Of a DNA stretch of 64,000 nt, positions 8,915-19,008 are shown piece after piece. The position numbers and the translations under genes were made by a program. This stretch comes from Arthrobacter globiformis (GTDB taxonomy: Bacteria > Actinomycetota > Actinomycetes > Actinomycetales > Micrococcaceae): contig NZ_JAUSZX010000001.1 of NCBI RefSeq assembly GCF_030818015.1, positions 1,612,001 through 1,676,000 of the forward strand. The letters are read 5' to 3'. The notes beneath the pieces were generated by a model. That model did not search any database and was not told the origin of the DNA. It saw only the letters and a list, made by a program, of their open reading frames with translations. The number at the start of each line of letters is the position of its first letter. Positions within the stretch are counted from its first letter, which is position 1.

Positions 8915-10335
8915 CGCCCGACCTCCGCTCCACGGCGGACGTCCGCCGCCGCCGTCCACATCGCGGCGTCGCCCTCGTCGAAATAAATCCAGGCGGCCGG
9001 CAGCGAGGTGGAGGCCTCGACGGCAACAGCGCGCCAGCCGCCCAGCCGCAGGGCCTCGAGCACATCGTGGCATTCCGCGGGTTTGTCCGTGATCACCACG
9101 GCAAAGGCGTTGGCGGCGTAGCCCGCCGCGGGGGCGAGGGCCCGCGCCTCCGCGGGTGAAATCTTCCCGAGGAGCGCCAGGACCGGGCCGCGCATCCGGT
9201 GGGCCGCGAGTTTGTCCATGAGCCGGTCGTTAAAGACGGACTGGGCCGGGTCGGCACTTCCTGCATGTTCGCGGCGTGCGGTGTCGTGTTCCCTGCGCGC
9301 GTGGTGCGGGCCCGTTAGCTGGATCGCGGCGAGGCTTTCGGCGATCGACTGGAGGCCGGCCGCGCCGCTGTACTCCTCGTTCTCGGGCTCGGGGGCCGAG
9401 GACGAACGGTGGAAGGCAGGCTCACCCGCGGCGTCCAGGAACCGCAACGAGTAATTGAGCTCGGCGAGGTGGGCGCCCACGGACATGGCCGCCGTAACAG
9501 CCCACTCAAAGGTGTCGCTGGTGACGAGGTCGCTCCCATCGTCACCCAGGCTGCCGAACACCGAGCCATAGCCCGAGGAATGGGCCCCGAACCGGTGGTC
9601 CAGGATGACCGTGGCCTCCGGTGTGGTGACCGATTCCTCCTGCCGGACCATGAGGGCGCCGTGCCGGGCGGTGGCCGGCCAGTGCACCCGCCGCATCGGA
9701 TCGCCGTGCCGGTACTCGCGCGTCATAACGTCGTCGTCGCTGGGATTGGCCCTGGTCCTGGTGGCTGTGATGCCATCGTTGCCGCGCGCGCCGGCAAGGC
9801 CGGTGGACGGGAGTTCGACGGCGGCCGGCGTCACGGTCAGGGTGTCGCCGTCGTCGATCGAATGCCTGTGCAGTGACAGCCCGAACGGATCCGTGAACTC
9901 GGCGGTGACGGGGCCAATGGTGAACTGTCCACGCTTTCCCGACCGCAGGTGGTACTCGTAGCGGCTGGTGCCGCCCGAGGCGGACCTGGCGGGAAAGCGG
10001 AAGGCCGGTGATTCACCGAATCGTGGCGGCAACCGCTCCTCCATGATGACGCGGCCTGTGCCCAGCCCGGTTCGGGCGACGGCGAGCCGGACCGTGGTGA
10101 CGGAGTCTGTCTCAACAGTGGAGGGGCTGAACTCCCGGTACACGCGGAACCGCGGTTTGACCACCCTGATGCCGGCCAGTGAAACAAGCGGGAGGACAAC
10201 CAGCAGGACGCCGAGGGCAAGAAGGTCGCGGCGGCCCATGACCTGGGCACAGAGCAGTGAGACGGCGCCGGCCGCCAGGAGTCCCCAGCCCCGGGAGCTG
10301 AAGAGATGTCGGGGGAGGCTGTCCAGCAGTGCCAC
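8911..10335 (-). CDS. DUF58 domain-containing protein
   Basis: A 474-residue protein starting at GTG, with two hydrophobic segments in the first 60 residues and a DUF58 domain. The signature YRHGDPMRRVHWPATARHGALMVRQ lies near residue 210-230. The C-terminal half resembles the von Willebrand factor A-like region often found in this family, but a complete MIDAS motif was not identified. It is coupled to neighbours: 14 bases after moxR, and overlapping the transglutaminase gene by 4 bases. By family context it is a membrane partner of a MoxR ATPase that may act as a chaperone for an envelope complex. Confidence 0.85.
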   Translation of the reverse strand: MALLDSLPRHLFSSRGWGLLAAGAVSLLCAQVMGRRDLLALGVLLVVLPLVSLAGIRVVKPRFRVYREFSPSTVETDSVTTVRLAVARTGLGTGRVIMEERLPPRFGESPAFRFPARSASGGTSRYEYHLRSGKRGQFTIGPVTAEFTDPFGLSLHRHSIDDGDTLTVTPAAVELPSTGLAGARGNDGITATRTRANPSDDDVMTREYRHGDPMRRVHWPATARHGALMVRQEESVTTPEATVILDHRFGAHSSGYGSVFGSLGDDGSDLVTSDTFEWAVTAAMSVGAHLAELNYSLRFLDAAGEPAFHRSSSAPEPENEEYSGAAGLQSIAESLAAIQLTGPHHARREHDTARREHAGSADPAQSVFNDRLMDKLAAHRMRGPVLALLGKISPAEARALAPAAGYAANAFAVVITDKPAECHDVLEALRLGGWRAVAVEASTSLPAAWIYFDEGDAAMWTAAADVRRGAEVGR

Positions 10336-10349
10336 GGCGATGGTCCTGA

Positions 10350-11459
10350 CTAGCGGCTATGGCGGAGTTCGGGTGAGGTCCGCCCGTCGTTTGCCGTGTC
10401 CGTCATCTCCTGGCTGACCGGGATCCGGGCAAGGACGCTGCGGATCACGCCCTGGGGTGTCTCGCCCGTGCTCGCGGCCTTGCGGTCCAGGATGATCCGG
10501 TGCGCCAGCACCGCCTCGGCAACGGCTACGACGTCATCCGGCAGCACGAAATCACGGCCGTCCAGAGCCGCCGTCGCCTTCGCGGCCCGGAGCAGCTGCA
10601 GCAGGGAACGGGGGCTCGCACCCAGGCGCAGCATGGCGCTGTCACGGGTGGCACGGCCGACTGCCACGGTGTACTCCTTCACGGCTTCGGAGACGAACAC
10701 CTGTTGGACGGTGGCGATCATGGCGGCGACATCCGCTGCCGTGACGACCGCTATGACCCGGGCAAGGGGGGACGTGGCCTGGTGCGTCTCGAGCATTTCG
10801 ATCTCCGAGTCCTTGTCCGGGTATCCCATGGAGATCCGGGCCATGAAGCGGTCCCGCTGGGCTTCCGGGAGCGGATACGTCCCCTCCATCTCGATGGGGT
10901 TCTGGGTGGCCACCACCATGAAGGGTTCGCCGAGCTTGTAGGAATGTCCGTCCACCGTGACCTGGTGCTCCTCCATGCATTCGAGCAGGGCGGACTGCGT
11001 CTTGGCGGAGGCCCGGTTGATCTCGTCGCCAATCACGATGTTCGCGAACACGGCTCCCGGCCGGAACTCGAACTGGCGGGAGGACTGGTTGTAGATGGAG
11101 ACGCCGGTAACATCCGACGGGAGAAGGTCGGGTGTGAACTGGATCCGGCTGACGGAACAGTCGATGGTGCGTGCCAGCGTTTTGGCCAGCAGCGTCTTGC
11201 CCACCCCGGGGACATCCTCCAGGAGCAGGTGGCCCTGAGCGAGCAGGACCGTCAGCGCCAGCTTCGCGGCCTCGGCCTTGCCGTCGATGACGGTGTTGAT
11301 GGCGCTGAGAATGCGTTCGCTGGCGGCCCGGAAAGCCGAAGCTTCCAGGGGGACAATTTTGTGTCCGTTGAGGGCGTTGACGTTGCGCGCAGCACTTCCA
11401 GTGAAGCCCTGTCCGCCGGGTAGTGCTTCGTCGATCGTGATGCGTCGGTGCGGTTCCAT
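10350..11459 (-). CDS. MoxR-family AAA+ ATPase
   Basis: A 369-residue AAA+ ATPase of the MoxR group, likely a chaperone that assembles or activates partner proteins encoded downstream. Walker A is DVPGVGKTLLAKTLAR near residue 80, Walker B is IGDEINRASAKTQSALLECMEE near 145, and the sensor region is VVATQNPIEMEGTYPLPEAQRDRF near 170. The ATG at 11459 follows GAAAGG by 6 bases and is preferred over an in-frame TTG two codons upstream. It leads the three-gene operon with the DUF58 and transglutaminase proteins. Confidence 0.92.
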   Translation of the reverse strand: MEPHRRITIDEALPGGQGFTGSAARNVNALNGHKIVPLEASAFRAASERILSAINTVIDGKAEAAKLALTVLLAQGHLLLEDVPGVGKTLLAKTLARTIDCSVSRIQFTPDLLPSDVTGVSIYNQSSRQFEFRPGAVFANIVIGDEINRASAKTQSALLECMEEHQVTVDGHSYKLGEPFMVVATQNPIEMEGTYPLPEAQRDRFMARISMGYPDKDSEIEMLETHQATSPLARVIAVVTAADVAAMIATVQQVFVSEAVKEYTVAVGRATRDSAMLRLGASPRSLLQLLRAAKATAALDGRDFVLPDDVVAVAEAVLAHRIILDRKAASTGETPQGVIRSVLARIPVSQEMTDTANDGRTSPELRHSR

Positions 11460-11683
11460 CAGCAACCTTTCAGCCCAGAGTGAAGCGGAACGAAGCGGCG
11501 GAGGTCTGCCGTTGCCCGCGTTGGGCGCTCACATCCGTCCATAACCAGCGTACTAACACAACTGCCGTGGCTAACAGAGAGTTCCCCGTAAATCTCCGGG
11601 GAATGCCGAGCGTAGTCTCCGGGTGATGCTAAGCGGGAAAGGCGCAGCCGGTGAGGTGGGAAATACCGAGCCGGGGCGGCCGC

Positions 11684-11689
11684 TAGGCT
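11684..11689 (+). promoter_or_regulatory. Leaderless -10 (TAGGCT) of tatD
   Basis: TAGGCT is followed by GGAGGA and then the ATG at 11696. The purine run touches the start codon, too close to serve as a Shine-Dalgarno, so a leaderless transcript is the better reading. Confidence 0.6.
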
Positions 11690-11695
11690 GGAGGA

Positions 11696-12583
11696 ATGCG
11701 GCATTCCCTGACTCCCGGGCCCTACCGGGCTCCCGGCAGCGACGGTTCTGGCAAGCGGGGTTTCCCGCCGGCGCCCGAACCGTTGCCCGTTCCCGTGATG
11801 GACAACCACACGCACCTGGACTTTCCGACTGACGATGTCCGGGTGGACATCGCCGCTGCCCTCGATGCAGCCGAAGCCGTGGGTGTCTGCGGCGCCGTGC
11901 AGGTGGGCTGCGATCTCGAATCCTCGAGGTTTACCGTGCGCGCCGTCGATCTGGATCCGCGCCTTTTGGGGGCGGTGGCCCTGCATCCGAACGATGCGCC
12001 GGATTACGCTGCCCGCGGTGAGCTTGAGGACGCCCTGGCGGAGATCGAGGAGCTTGCCGCCCACCCCCGCGTGCGCGCCATCGGCGAAACCGGCCTGGAT
12101 TTCTTCCGCACGGAAGGGGAGGGGCTGGCGCATCAGCGCTACTCCTTCCGCCGGCACATTGACATCGCGAAGCGGCTGGACCGGACCCTGCAGATCCACG
12201 ACCGCGACGCCCACGACGACGTGGTCCAGGTCCTGCGCGAGGAAGGCACCCCGGAACGGGTTGTTTTCCACTGCTTTTCCGGAGACGCAGGGCTTGCCCA
12301 GATCTGCAACAGCGAAGGATGGTTCATGTCCTTCGCAGGGACACTGACCTTCAAGAACGCCACCAACCTCAGGGAGGCGCTCGCCGTGGCCGATCCGGAG
12401 TTGGTGCTGGTTGAAACCGACTCGCCGTTCCTCACTCCGCACCCGCACCGCGGCCGCCCCAACGCCAGCTACATGGTGCCGTACACCGTGCGGGCCATGG
12501 CGGAATTGACAGGAACGGACCTGGCCGAGCTTTGTGGCCTAGTCAGCGCAAATACCGTGCGGGCGTACGGATCCTGGGACTAG
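11696..12583 (+). CDS. tatD: TatD-family metal-dependent deoxyribonuclease
   Basis: A 295-residue amidohydrolase-fold nuclease. Metal ligands and signatures are all present: DNHTHLDFP near residue 31 (HxH), GETGLDFFR near 124, the IHDRDAHDD region near 160, VVFHCFSG near 182, and VETDSPFLTPHPHRG near 238. The first 30 residues are a non-conserved extension, so an internal start at the GTG just before the MDNHTH segment cannot be excluded. The -10 spacing supports the ATG at 11696. It precedes rpf and rsmA, as in many actinobacteria. Confidence 0.9.
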   Translation: MRHSLTPGPYRAPGSDGSGKRGFPPAPEPLPVPVMDNHTHLDFPTDDVRVDIAAALDAAEAVGVCGAVQVGCDLESSRFTVRAVDLDPRLLGAVALHPNDAPDYAARGELEDALAEIEELAAHPRVRAIGETGLDFFRTEGEGLAHQRYSFRRHIDIAKRLDRTLQIHDRDAHDDVVQVLREEGTPERVVFHCFSGDAGLAQICNSEGWFMSFAGTLTFKNATNLREALAVADPELVLVETDSPFLTPHPHRGRPNASYMVPYTVRAMAELTGTDLAELCGLVSANTVRAYGSWD

Positions 12584-12853
12584 GACTCCGCGGCTAATAA
12601 GCCGGGATATACATACCTGGTAGGCAAATATTTTGGATGGTTTATAACGCTTCGGTTACAGTGAAAAACTATTAGCCGGGGTCGGGGAAGGCCTCCGGAT
12701 GATGTAACTCACTTTCGTGACAGGCAGGGCGCCTTCGGATGCCCTGCCATGTGAGTGTGGCGACGCACATGCCTGCGGCCTGCTCCGGTCTGCCCGGAGC
12801 CACCTCTTCGGTGTCCGCTGGGGGTCCCTCTGTGCGTTTTTCCCCGTGCCCGG
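12584..12853 (+). promoter_or_regulatory. Long structured leader upstream of rpf
   Basis: This is a 270-base spacer with no credible ORF. Pairing can be seen by eye. ACTCAC (12707-12712) pairs with GTGAGT (12751-12756), enclosing GGCAGGGC/GCCCTGCC (12723-12730 and 12741-12748). A second unit has GCGG (12775-12778) and CCGC (12815-12818) closing two hairpins, CTCCGG/CCGGAG and CACC/GGTG. The arrangement suggests a regulatory leader, but it does not show the conserved bases of the c-di-AMP (ydaO) riboswitch known upstream of some rpf genes. Confidence 0.5.
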
Positions 12854-14041
12854 ATGGCTCAAAAGTTACGGGCAATCGTGGTCAACTTCTTCACGTCAGA
12901 CGGCAAGTTCAGTTTCATCAAGGTCGGCACGCAGCTGGTGGTGCTCTCCGCCCTCGTGCTGGGGCTCGTTGCCTTTGTGGGCAACAACAAGACAGTCACC
13001 CTGAACGTTGACGGGAAAGTAAGCTCCGTCCAGACCTTCGGCGGCACCGTTGAACAGGTGGTGAAGAGCGCGAATGTCGAGCTGCACCCGGCCGACCGCG
13101 TCTCTCCCGCACTCGATGCCAATGTTCAGAACGGCTCCGTCATCAACGTGAACATGGCGAAGGCCGTGAAGGTCAGCCTGGACGGTGCAGAGAAGACCGT
13201 GAGCACCACGGCGCAGGACGTGGCCGGGCTCGTGACCCAGCTCGGCGTGGCCAGTTCTTCGGAGCTCTCCGTGCCGAAGGACGCGCAGCTGGCCGTGGAC
13301 GGTTCGTTCGTGGCCATCTCGACGCCGAAGACCGTCAGCATCATCGCCGACGGCAAGGCCAGGAAGACCACCACCACGGCCGCCAACGTCGGCGAGGTCC
13401 TCAAGGACGCCGGGATCCGGCTCGCCGCCGCTGACCGGACGTCGCAGCCGGCACACGCCCCGGTGGTGAACAACATGGTGATCAAGGTGTCCCGCGTGGT
13501 CGGCAAGACCGCCACCGTCACCGAAGATGTCGCGTTCCAGACGCTGAGCACGGACAGTGCCTCCCTCCCCAAGGGTGAAGAGAAAGTCACCCAGGAAGGC
13601 ATTCCCGGCGAGACCACCCTCACCTACAAGCTCCTCCTCGTCGATGGCCGCGAGGCCTCCCGGACGCTCGTCTCCAAGACCACCACCCGAGAGCCGGTAA
13701 CCGAGAAGATCACGGTCGGCACCAAGGAAGAGCCCAAGCCGGCAGCAGCCGCGGAGGCGGACAGCGGGAACACCGGGGCCGCAGCCCCGGCCATGATGAA
13801 CGTGGGCATGTGGGACAAGATCGCCCAGTGCGAATCCGGCGGCAACTGGTCCATTAACAGCGGCAACGGCTACTACGGCGGCCTGCAGTTCGACATCCAG
13901 ACCTGGATCGGAGCCGGCGGCGGCTCCTACGCACCGAACGCCAGCCAGGCGTCCAAGGCGCAGCAGATCGACATTGCCAACCGCATCTATGCGGAGCGCG
14001 GCCTCCAGCCATGGGGCTGCGGCTGGGCCGCCAGCAGCTAG
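12854..14041 (+). CDS. rpf: Resuscitation-promoting factor (RpfB-like), secreted cell-wall lytic transglycosylase
   Basis: A 395-residue exported protein. A hydrophobic N-terminal segment (VGTQLVVLSALVLGLVAFVG) acts as signal or anchor. Three DUF348-type repeats follow, each with the KxVxVxxDG-like pattern (near residues 50, 100 and 155), then a G5-like domain near 225-290. The C-terminal transglycosylase-like Rpf domain (WDKIAQCESGGNW to GLQPWGCGW) carries the catalytic Glu in CESGG and two Cys. Its role is peptidoglycan cleavage that wakes dormant cells. No good ribosome-binding site is seen at the ATG; the GTG at 12878 is an alternative start. Confidence 0.93.
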   Translation: MAQKLRAIVVNFFTSDGKFSFIKVGTQLVVLSALVLGLVAFVGNNKTVTLNVDGKVSSVQTFGGTVEQVVKSANVELHPADRVSPALDANVQNGSVINVNMAKAVKVSLDGAEKTVSTTAQDVAGLVTQLGVASSSELSVPKDAQLAVDGSFVAISTPKTVSIIADGKARKTTTTAANVGEVLKDAGIRLAAADRTSQPAHAPVVNNMVIKVSRVVGKTATVTEDVAFQTLSTDSASLPKGEEKVTQEGIPGETTLTYKLLLVDGREASRTLVSKTTTREPVTEKITVGTKEEPKPAAAAEADSGNTGAAAPAMMNVGMWDKIAQCESGGNWSINSGNGYYGGLQFDIQTWIGAGGGSYAPNASQASKAQQIDIANRIYAERGLQPWGCGWAASS

Positions 14042-14127
14042 CCACCGGCGCCAGCCAGCCACCTGGCGCGATAATCCTGCGCAGTAAACCCTCGCCACCG
14101 CGGCAGCTGACCACAGCCGCGACGGCC

Positions 14128-14166
14128 GCGAATGCCGGGCCCGGAACCTCCGGGCCCGGCATTCGC
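14128..14166 (+). terminator. Strong hairpin after rpf, likely terminator
   Basis: Perfect 17-base arms, GCGAATGCCGGGCCCGG and its complement, surround the loop AACCT. No T run follows, so this is a U-less actinobacterial-type terminator. Confidence 0.65.
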
Positions 14167-14232
14167 CGTTCCTGCCCTACGGGTGACCGGCCCTGATGAA
14201 CACTGAGCCCCGTTCCATCTGGAACGCCGGGA

Positions 14233-14238
14233 TAGGAT
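14233..14238 (+). promoter_or_regulatory. Leaderless -10 (TAGGAT) of rsmA
   Basis: TAGGAT is followed by six bases and the GTG at 14245, with no Shine-Dalgarno. Confidence 0.65.
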
Positions 14239-14244
14239 ACCTAG

Positions 14245-15132
14245 GTGACTGACCCGACCCCCGCCGCCTCCGGCACTGCGCCCGCTCCACTGTTCGGTGC
14301 CTCCGATATCCGCAGGCTGGCCGGGGAGATCGGCGTCCGCCCCACCAAGACACTTGGCCAGAATTTCGTCATCGACGGCAACACCATCCGCCGGATCGTG
14401 GCCGCCGCCGGCATCGGCCCGGAGGAGACGGTCCTCGAAATCGGACCCGGGTTGGGGTCGCTGACGCTGGGGCTCCTCGACGCCGCCAAGGCGGTGGTCG
14501 CCGTCGAAATTGACCCCGTCCTGGCTGCGAAGCTGCCGGAAACCATCCGGCAATGGCGGCCCGACTCCGCCGGCGACTTCCACCTGGTCCTCGCCGACGC
14601 CATGAAGGTGACGGAGCTGCCGGCCGAGCCCGCAGCCCTCGTCGCCAACCTGCCATATAACGTCGCGGTGCCGGTGGTGCTCCACCTGCTGCAGTACTTC
14701 CCGTCGATCCGGCACGGCCTCGTCATGGTCCAGGACGAAGTTGCCGACCGGCTCGCCGCTGACCCCGGCTCCAAGATTTACGGCGTGCCCTCGGTCAAGG
14801 CCGCGTGGTACAGCAGCATGCGCAAGGCCGGCGTCATCGGCATGAACGTCTTCTGGCCCGCACCCAAGATCCAGTCCGGCCTCGTGGCCTTCACCCGGCG
14901 TGAGCCCCCGGCCACCACCGCCAGCCGCGAGGAGGTCTTCGCCGTCATCGATGCTGCGTTCGCGCAGCGCCGCAAGACACTCCGCGCAGCCCTGGCCGGG
15001 TGGGCCGGCAGTGCCGCCGAAGCGGAACGCTGCCTGGTCGCGGCCGGGGTCGACCCCACCGCGCGGGGCGAAGTGATCGACATCGCCGCGTTCGCGAGGA
15101 TCGCCGAAGCCCGCGCGGCCGCGGACGCCTGA
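14245..15132 (+). CDS. rsmA: 16S rRNA (adenine(1518)-N6/adenine(1519)-N6)-dimethyltransferase
   Basis: RsmA/KsgA dimethylates two adjacent adenines in the 3' hairpin of 16S rRNA, a late step of 30S maturation. The 295-residue protein shows [19 protein letters not shown] near residue 34, the SAM-binding [14 protein letters not shown] near 73, [11 protein letters not shown], and the catalytic [10 protein letters not shown] motif near 134. The stop overlaps the ispE start (TGATG), so ispE is translationally coupled. The GTG start is supported by the leaderless promoter. Confidence 0.96.
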   Translation: MTDPTPAASGTAPAPLFGASDIRRLAGEIGVRPTKTLGQNFVIDGNTIRRIVAAAGIGPEETVLEIGPGLGSLTLGLLDAAKAVVAVEIDPVLAAKLPETIRQWRPDSAGDFHLVLADAMKVTELPAEPAALVANLPYNVAVPVVLHLLQYFPSIRHGLVMVQDEVADRLAADPGSKIYGVPSVKAAWYSSMRKAGVIGMNVFWPAPKIQSGLVAFTRREPPATTASREEVFAVIDAAFAQRRKTLRAALAGWAGSAAEAERCLVAAGVDPTARGEVIDIAAFARIAEARAAADA

Positions 15133-16100
15133 TGGCGGTCCGGGGCCTGAAGGGGCGCTTTGCGGCAAGGACCGTCCGGGTCAAGGCCCCGGGCAAAGTA
15201 AACGTCTCGCTGGATGTCGGGCCACTGCGCCCGGATGGCTACCACTCCGTGGCCAGCGTCTACCTGGCTGTGTCGCTGTACGAGGAAGTAGCGGCCACCA
15301 GCACAGATTCCGACGGCATCACCGTCAGCATCAGTCCCGACAGCACGCTGGACCTCGACGGCGTGGACATCCCGCTCGACGAGCGGAACCTCGCCTACAA
15401 GGCAGCCGCCATCATGGCCGATGTGTCAGAACACGCCACCGGCGTGCACCTTGAAATCACCAAGCGGGTTCCCGTGGCCGGCGGCATGGGCGGCGGCTCT
15501 GCGGATGCTGCGGCCACGCTCCTGGCGTGCGACGCGTTATGGAACAGCGGCCTGTCCCGGGACGAACTCGCCCAGCTGGCCGCCGAGCTCGGGGCGGACG
15601 TTCCCTTCGCACTGCTGGGCGGCACGGCCGTGGGGCTGGGCGTGGGCGATGACCTGTCGCCTGCCCTGGCAAAGGCCCAGATGGACTGGGTGCTGGTCAC
15701 GGCCGAGTTCGGGCTGTCCACGCCGGAGGTATTCCGCACGCTGGACCGGCTCCGCGACGCCGAGGGCCTGGACGTCGAGGAGCCCACGGCGGTGGACCCG
15801 AAGATCCTGCAGGCCTTGCGCAGCGGCGACGCCGACGCCCTGAGCAGGGTGCTGGTCAATGACCTCCAGCGGGCGTCCATCGAACTCGCCCCCGGGCTCC
15901 GGGACACCCTTGGCCTCGGCGAATCCTGCGGAGCCATTGCCGGGATCGTTTCCGGCTCCGGACCCACCGTGGCCCTGCTGGCGCACAATCCAGAAGCGGC
16001 GGAGAACCTCGCCGGGGAGCTGGAGCACAAGGGCCTCAACGCCCGGGCCGTCCACGGCCCGGTGCCCGGGGCCCGCATCATCTCCGATACGCTCCTTTAA
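15132..16100 (+). CDS. ispE: 4-(cytidine 5'-diphospho)-2-C-methyl-D-erythritol kinase
   Basis: IspE phosphorylates CDP-methylerythritol in the MEP isoprenoid pathway. The 322-residue GHMP kinase starts at an ATG overlapping the rsmA stop. The frame is open further upstream, but only this start fits the operon. Family motifs: VKAPGKVNVSLDVGPLRPDGYH near residue 16, the ATP loop PVAGGMGGGSADAAATL near 113, and GIVSGSGPTVALL near 275. The ABC-F gene follows 34 bases downstream. Confidence 0.95.
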   Translation: MAVRGLKGRFAARTVRVKAPGKVNVSLDVGPLRPDGYHSVASVYLAVSLYEEVAATSTDSDGITVSISPDSTLDLDGVDIPLDERNLAYKAAAIMADVSEHATGVHLEITKRVPVAGGMGGGSADAAATLLACDALWNSGLSRDELAQLAAELGADVPFALLGGTAVGLGVGDDLSPALAKAQMDWVLVTAEFGLSTPEVFRTLDRLRDAEGLDVEEPTAVDPKILQALRSGDADALSRVLVNDLQRASIELAPGLRDTLGLGESCGAIAGIVSGSGPTVALLAHNPEAAENLAGELEHKGLNARAVHGPVPGARIISDTLL

Positions 16101-16134
16101 TACCTTTTACCTTCACAGCAGAAAGCAGTTCCCC

Positions 16135-17961
<1,827 letters not shown>

Positions 17962-17968
17962 GGCGAAC

Positions 17969-18655
17969 TCAGGCCTCGCTGCGGAGTTCCGGGTCCTTTT
18001 TGAGGCCGGTCAGGCCATTCCAGGCGAGGTTGACCAGGTGGGCGGCCACGGCTCGCTTGTCGGGCTGGCGGGCGTCCTGCCACCATTGGCCCGTCATCGC
18101 CACCATGCCTACGAGCATCTGCGCGTACATGGCGCCGTCGGCAGCGCTGAACCCGCGCCGGGCGAATTCGTCGGACAGGATGTGTTCAACGCGGGCTGTC
18201 ACGTGGGAGAGCAGCGTGGAAAAGGCGCCTTCGGGCTGGGACGGGGGAGCGTCCCGCATGAGGATGCGGAAGCCGTCGATGCGTTCCTCGATGTAGGTGA
18301 GCAAGGCCAGGGCGGCGCGCTCCACGAGGACGCGCGGCTTGGCTTCGTCGGCCAGGGCGTTGTTGATGTCGGCGAGCAGGATCCGGAACTCGTACTCGAC
18401 AACCTGCGTGTACAGGCCCTCCTTCGAGCCGAAGTGCTCGTAGATCACAGGCTTGGAAACGGCGGCGGCAGCAGCGATCTCCTCGATGGTGGTGCCGTCC
18501 AGTCCGCGCATCGCGAACAGCGCCCGCCCTACTTCGATGAGCTGGGACCGGCGCTGGGGTCCGGTCATCCGCGACCGGGGGATGCGCCCCGCCGCTGCTT
18601 CGGGCCTTGCTGGCAGGTTCCCCGGACCGTCAGTTGGCCCTGTGCTGTTGCTCAC
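17969..18655 (-). CDS. TetR/AcrR-family transcriptional regulator
   Basis: A 228-residue regulator. About 30 non-conserved residues precede the TetR helix-turn-helix: RRSQLIEVGRALFAMRGLDGTTIEEIAAAAAVSKPVIYEHFGSKEGLY, residues about 35-82 (quoted here only as a pattern of short blocks: ALFAMRGLDGTTI, EEIAAAAAVSK, YEHFGSKEGLY). The ligand-binding C-terminal domain gives no hint of the inducer. It converges with the ABC-F gene (7 bases apart). The GTG at 18655 has CATGAT six bases upstream, consistent with a leaderless start; an internal ATG before the HTH is an alternative. Confidence 0.88.
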   Translation of the reverse strand: MSNSTGPTDGPGNLPARPEAAAGRIPRSRMTGPQRRSQLIEVGRALFAMRGLDGTTIEEIAAAAAVSKPVIYEHFGSKEGLYTQVVEYEFRILLADINNALADEAKPRVLVERAALALLTYIEERIDGFRILMRDAPPSQPEGAFSTLLSHVTARVEHILSDEFARRGFSAADGAMYAQMLVGMVAMTGQWWQDARQPDKRAVAAHLVNLAWNGLTGLKKDPELRSEA

Positions 18656-18661
18656 CGTCCA

Positions 18662-18667
18662 ATCATG
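18662..18667 (-). promoter_or_regulatory. Possible leaderless -10 (CATGAT) of the TetR gene
   Basis: CATGAT, then six bases, then GTG on the minus strand. The first base departs from TANNNT, so this is weaker than the other cases. Confidence 0.4.
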
Positions 18668-18814
18668 CCTTATGCCAAGGGGCCGGCAGGGGTGGCGGCC
18701 GGTCCCGGCGCGCTGCCCGAGCCGACCTCGGCGCACCGGATGCGCCGAGGTCGCACGAGCGTCAACGTTCGTGGCAGAATTGGTTCTCGTGCCCAGGCTT
18801 AGTGCCGGGCATGG

Positions 18815-18886
18815 TCCGCTCTGGTGTAATGGCAGCACCCCGGCCTTTGGAGCCGTGGAGTATAGGTTCGAATCCTATGGGCGGAA
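18815..18886 (+). tRNA. tRNA-Gln (anticodon TTG)
   Basis: A 72-base cloverleaf. The acceptor stem TCCGCTC pairs with GGGCGGA (one G-U), followed by discriminator A at 18886. The D-arm region is TGGTGTAATGGCAGCA, the anticodon loop is CTTTGGA with TTG at 18847-18849, and the T-arm TATAGGTTCGAATCCTATG has a perfect stem. CCA is not encoded. It decodes CAA. It sits between the TetR gene and glmU. Confidence 0.95.
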
Positions 18887-19008
18887 CAGCTGCATCAGAG
18901 GTGTCCAGTAGGATGAACCCTGTTGCCGGTTCCGGGCACAGGTTCGGACACCGCCGCGCAGGCAGCCGCGGATGCAGTACAGCGCAACCGAGCAAGGAGA
19001 GCCCGTAC

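Noticed and set aside
12584..12853. c-di-AMP (ydaO) riboswitch before rpf
   Set aside because: GGAGCCACC...GGTG...TGGGGG looks superficially similar, but the conserved GTGAATC-like segment and the second conserved arm are absent and there is no room for the full aptamer before the coding region. Kept only as an unknown structured leader.
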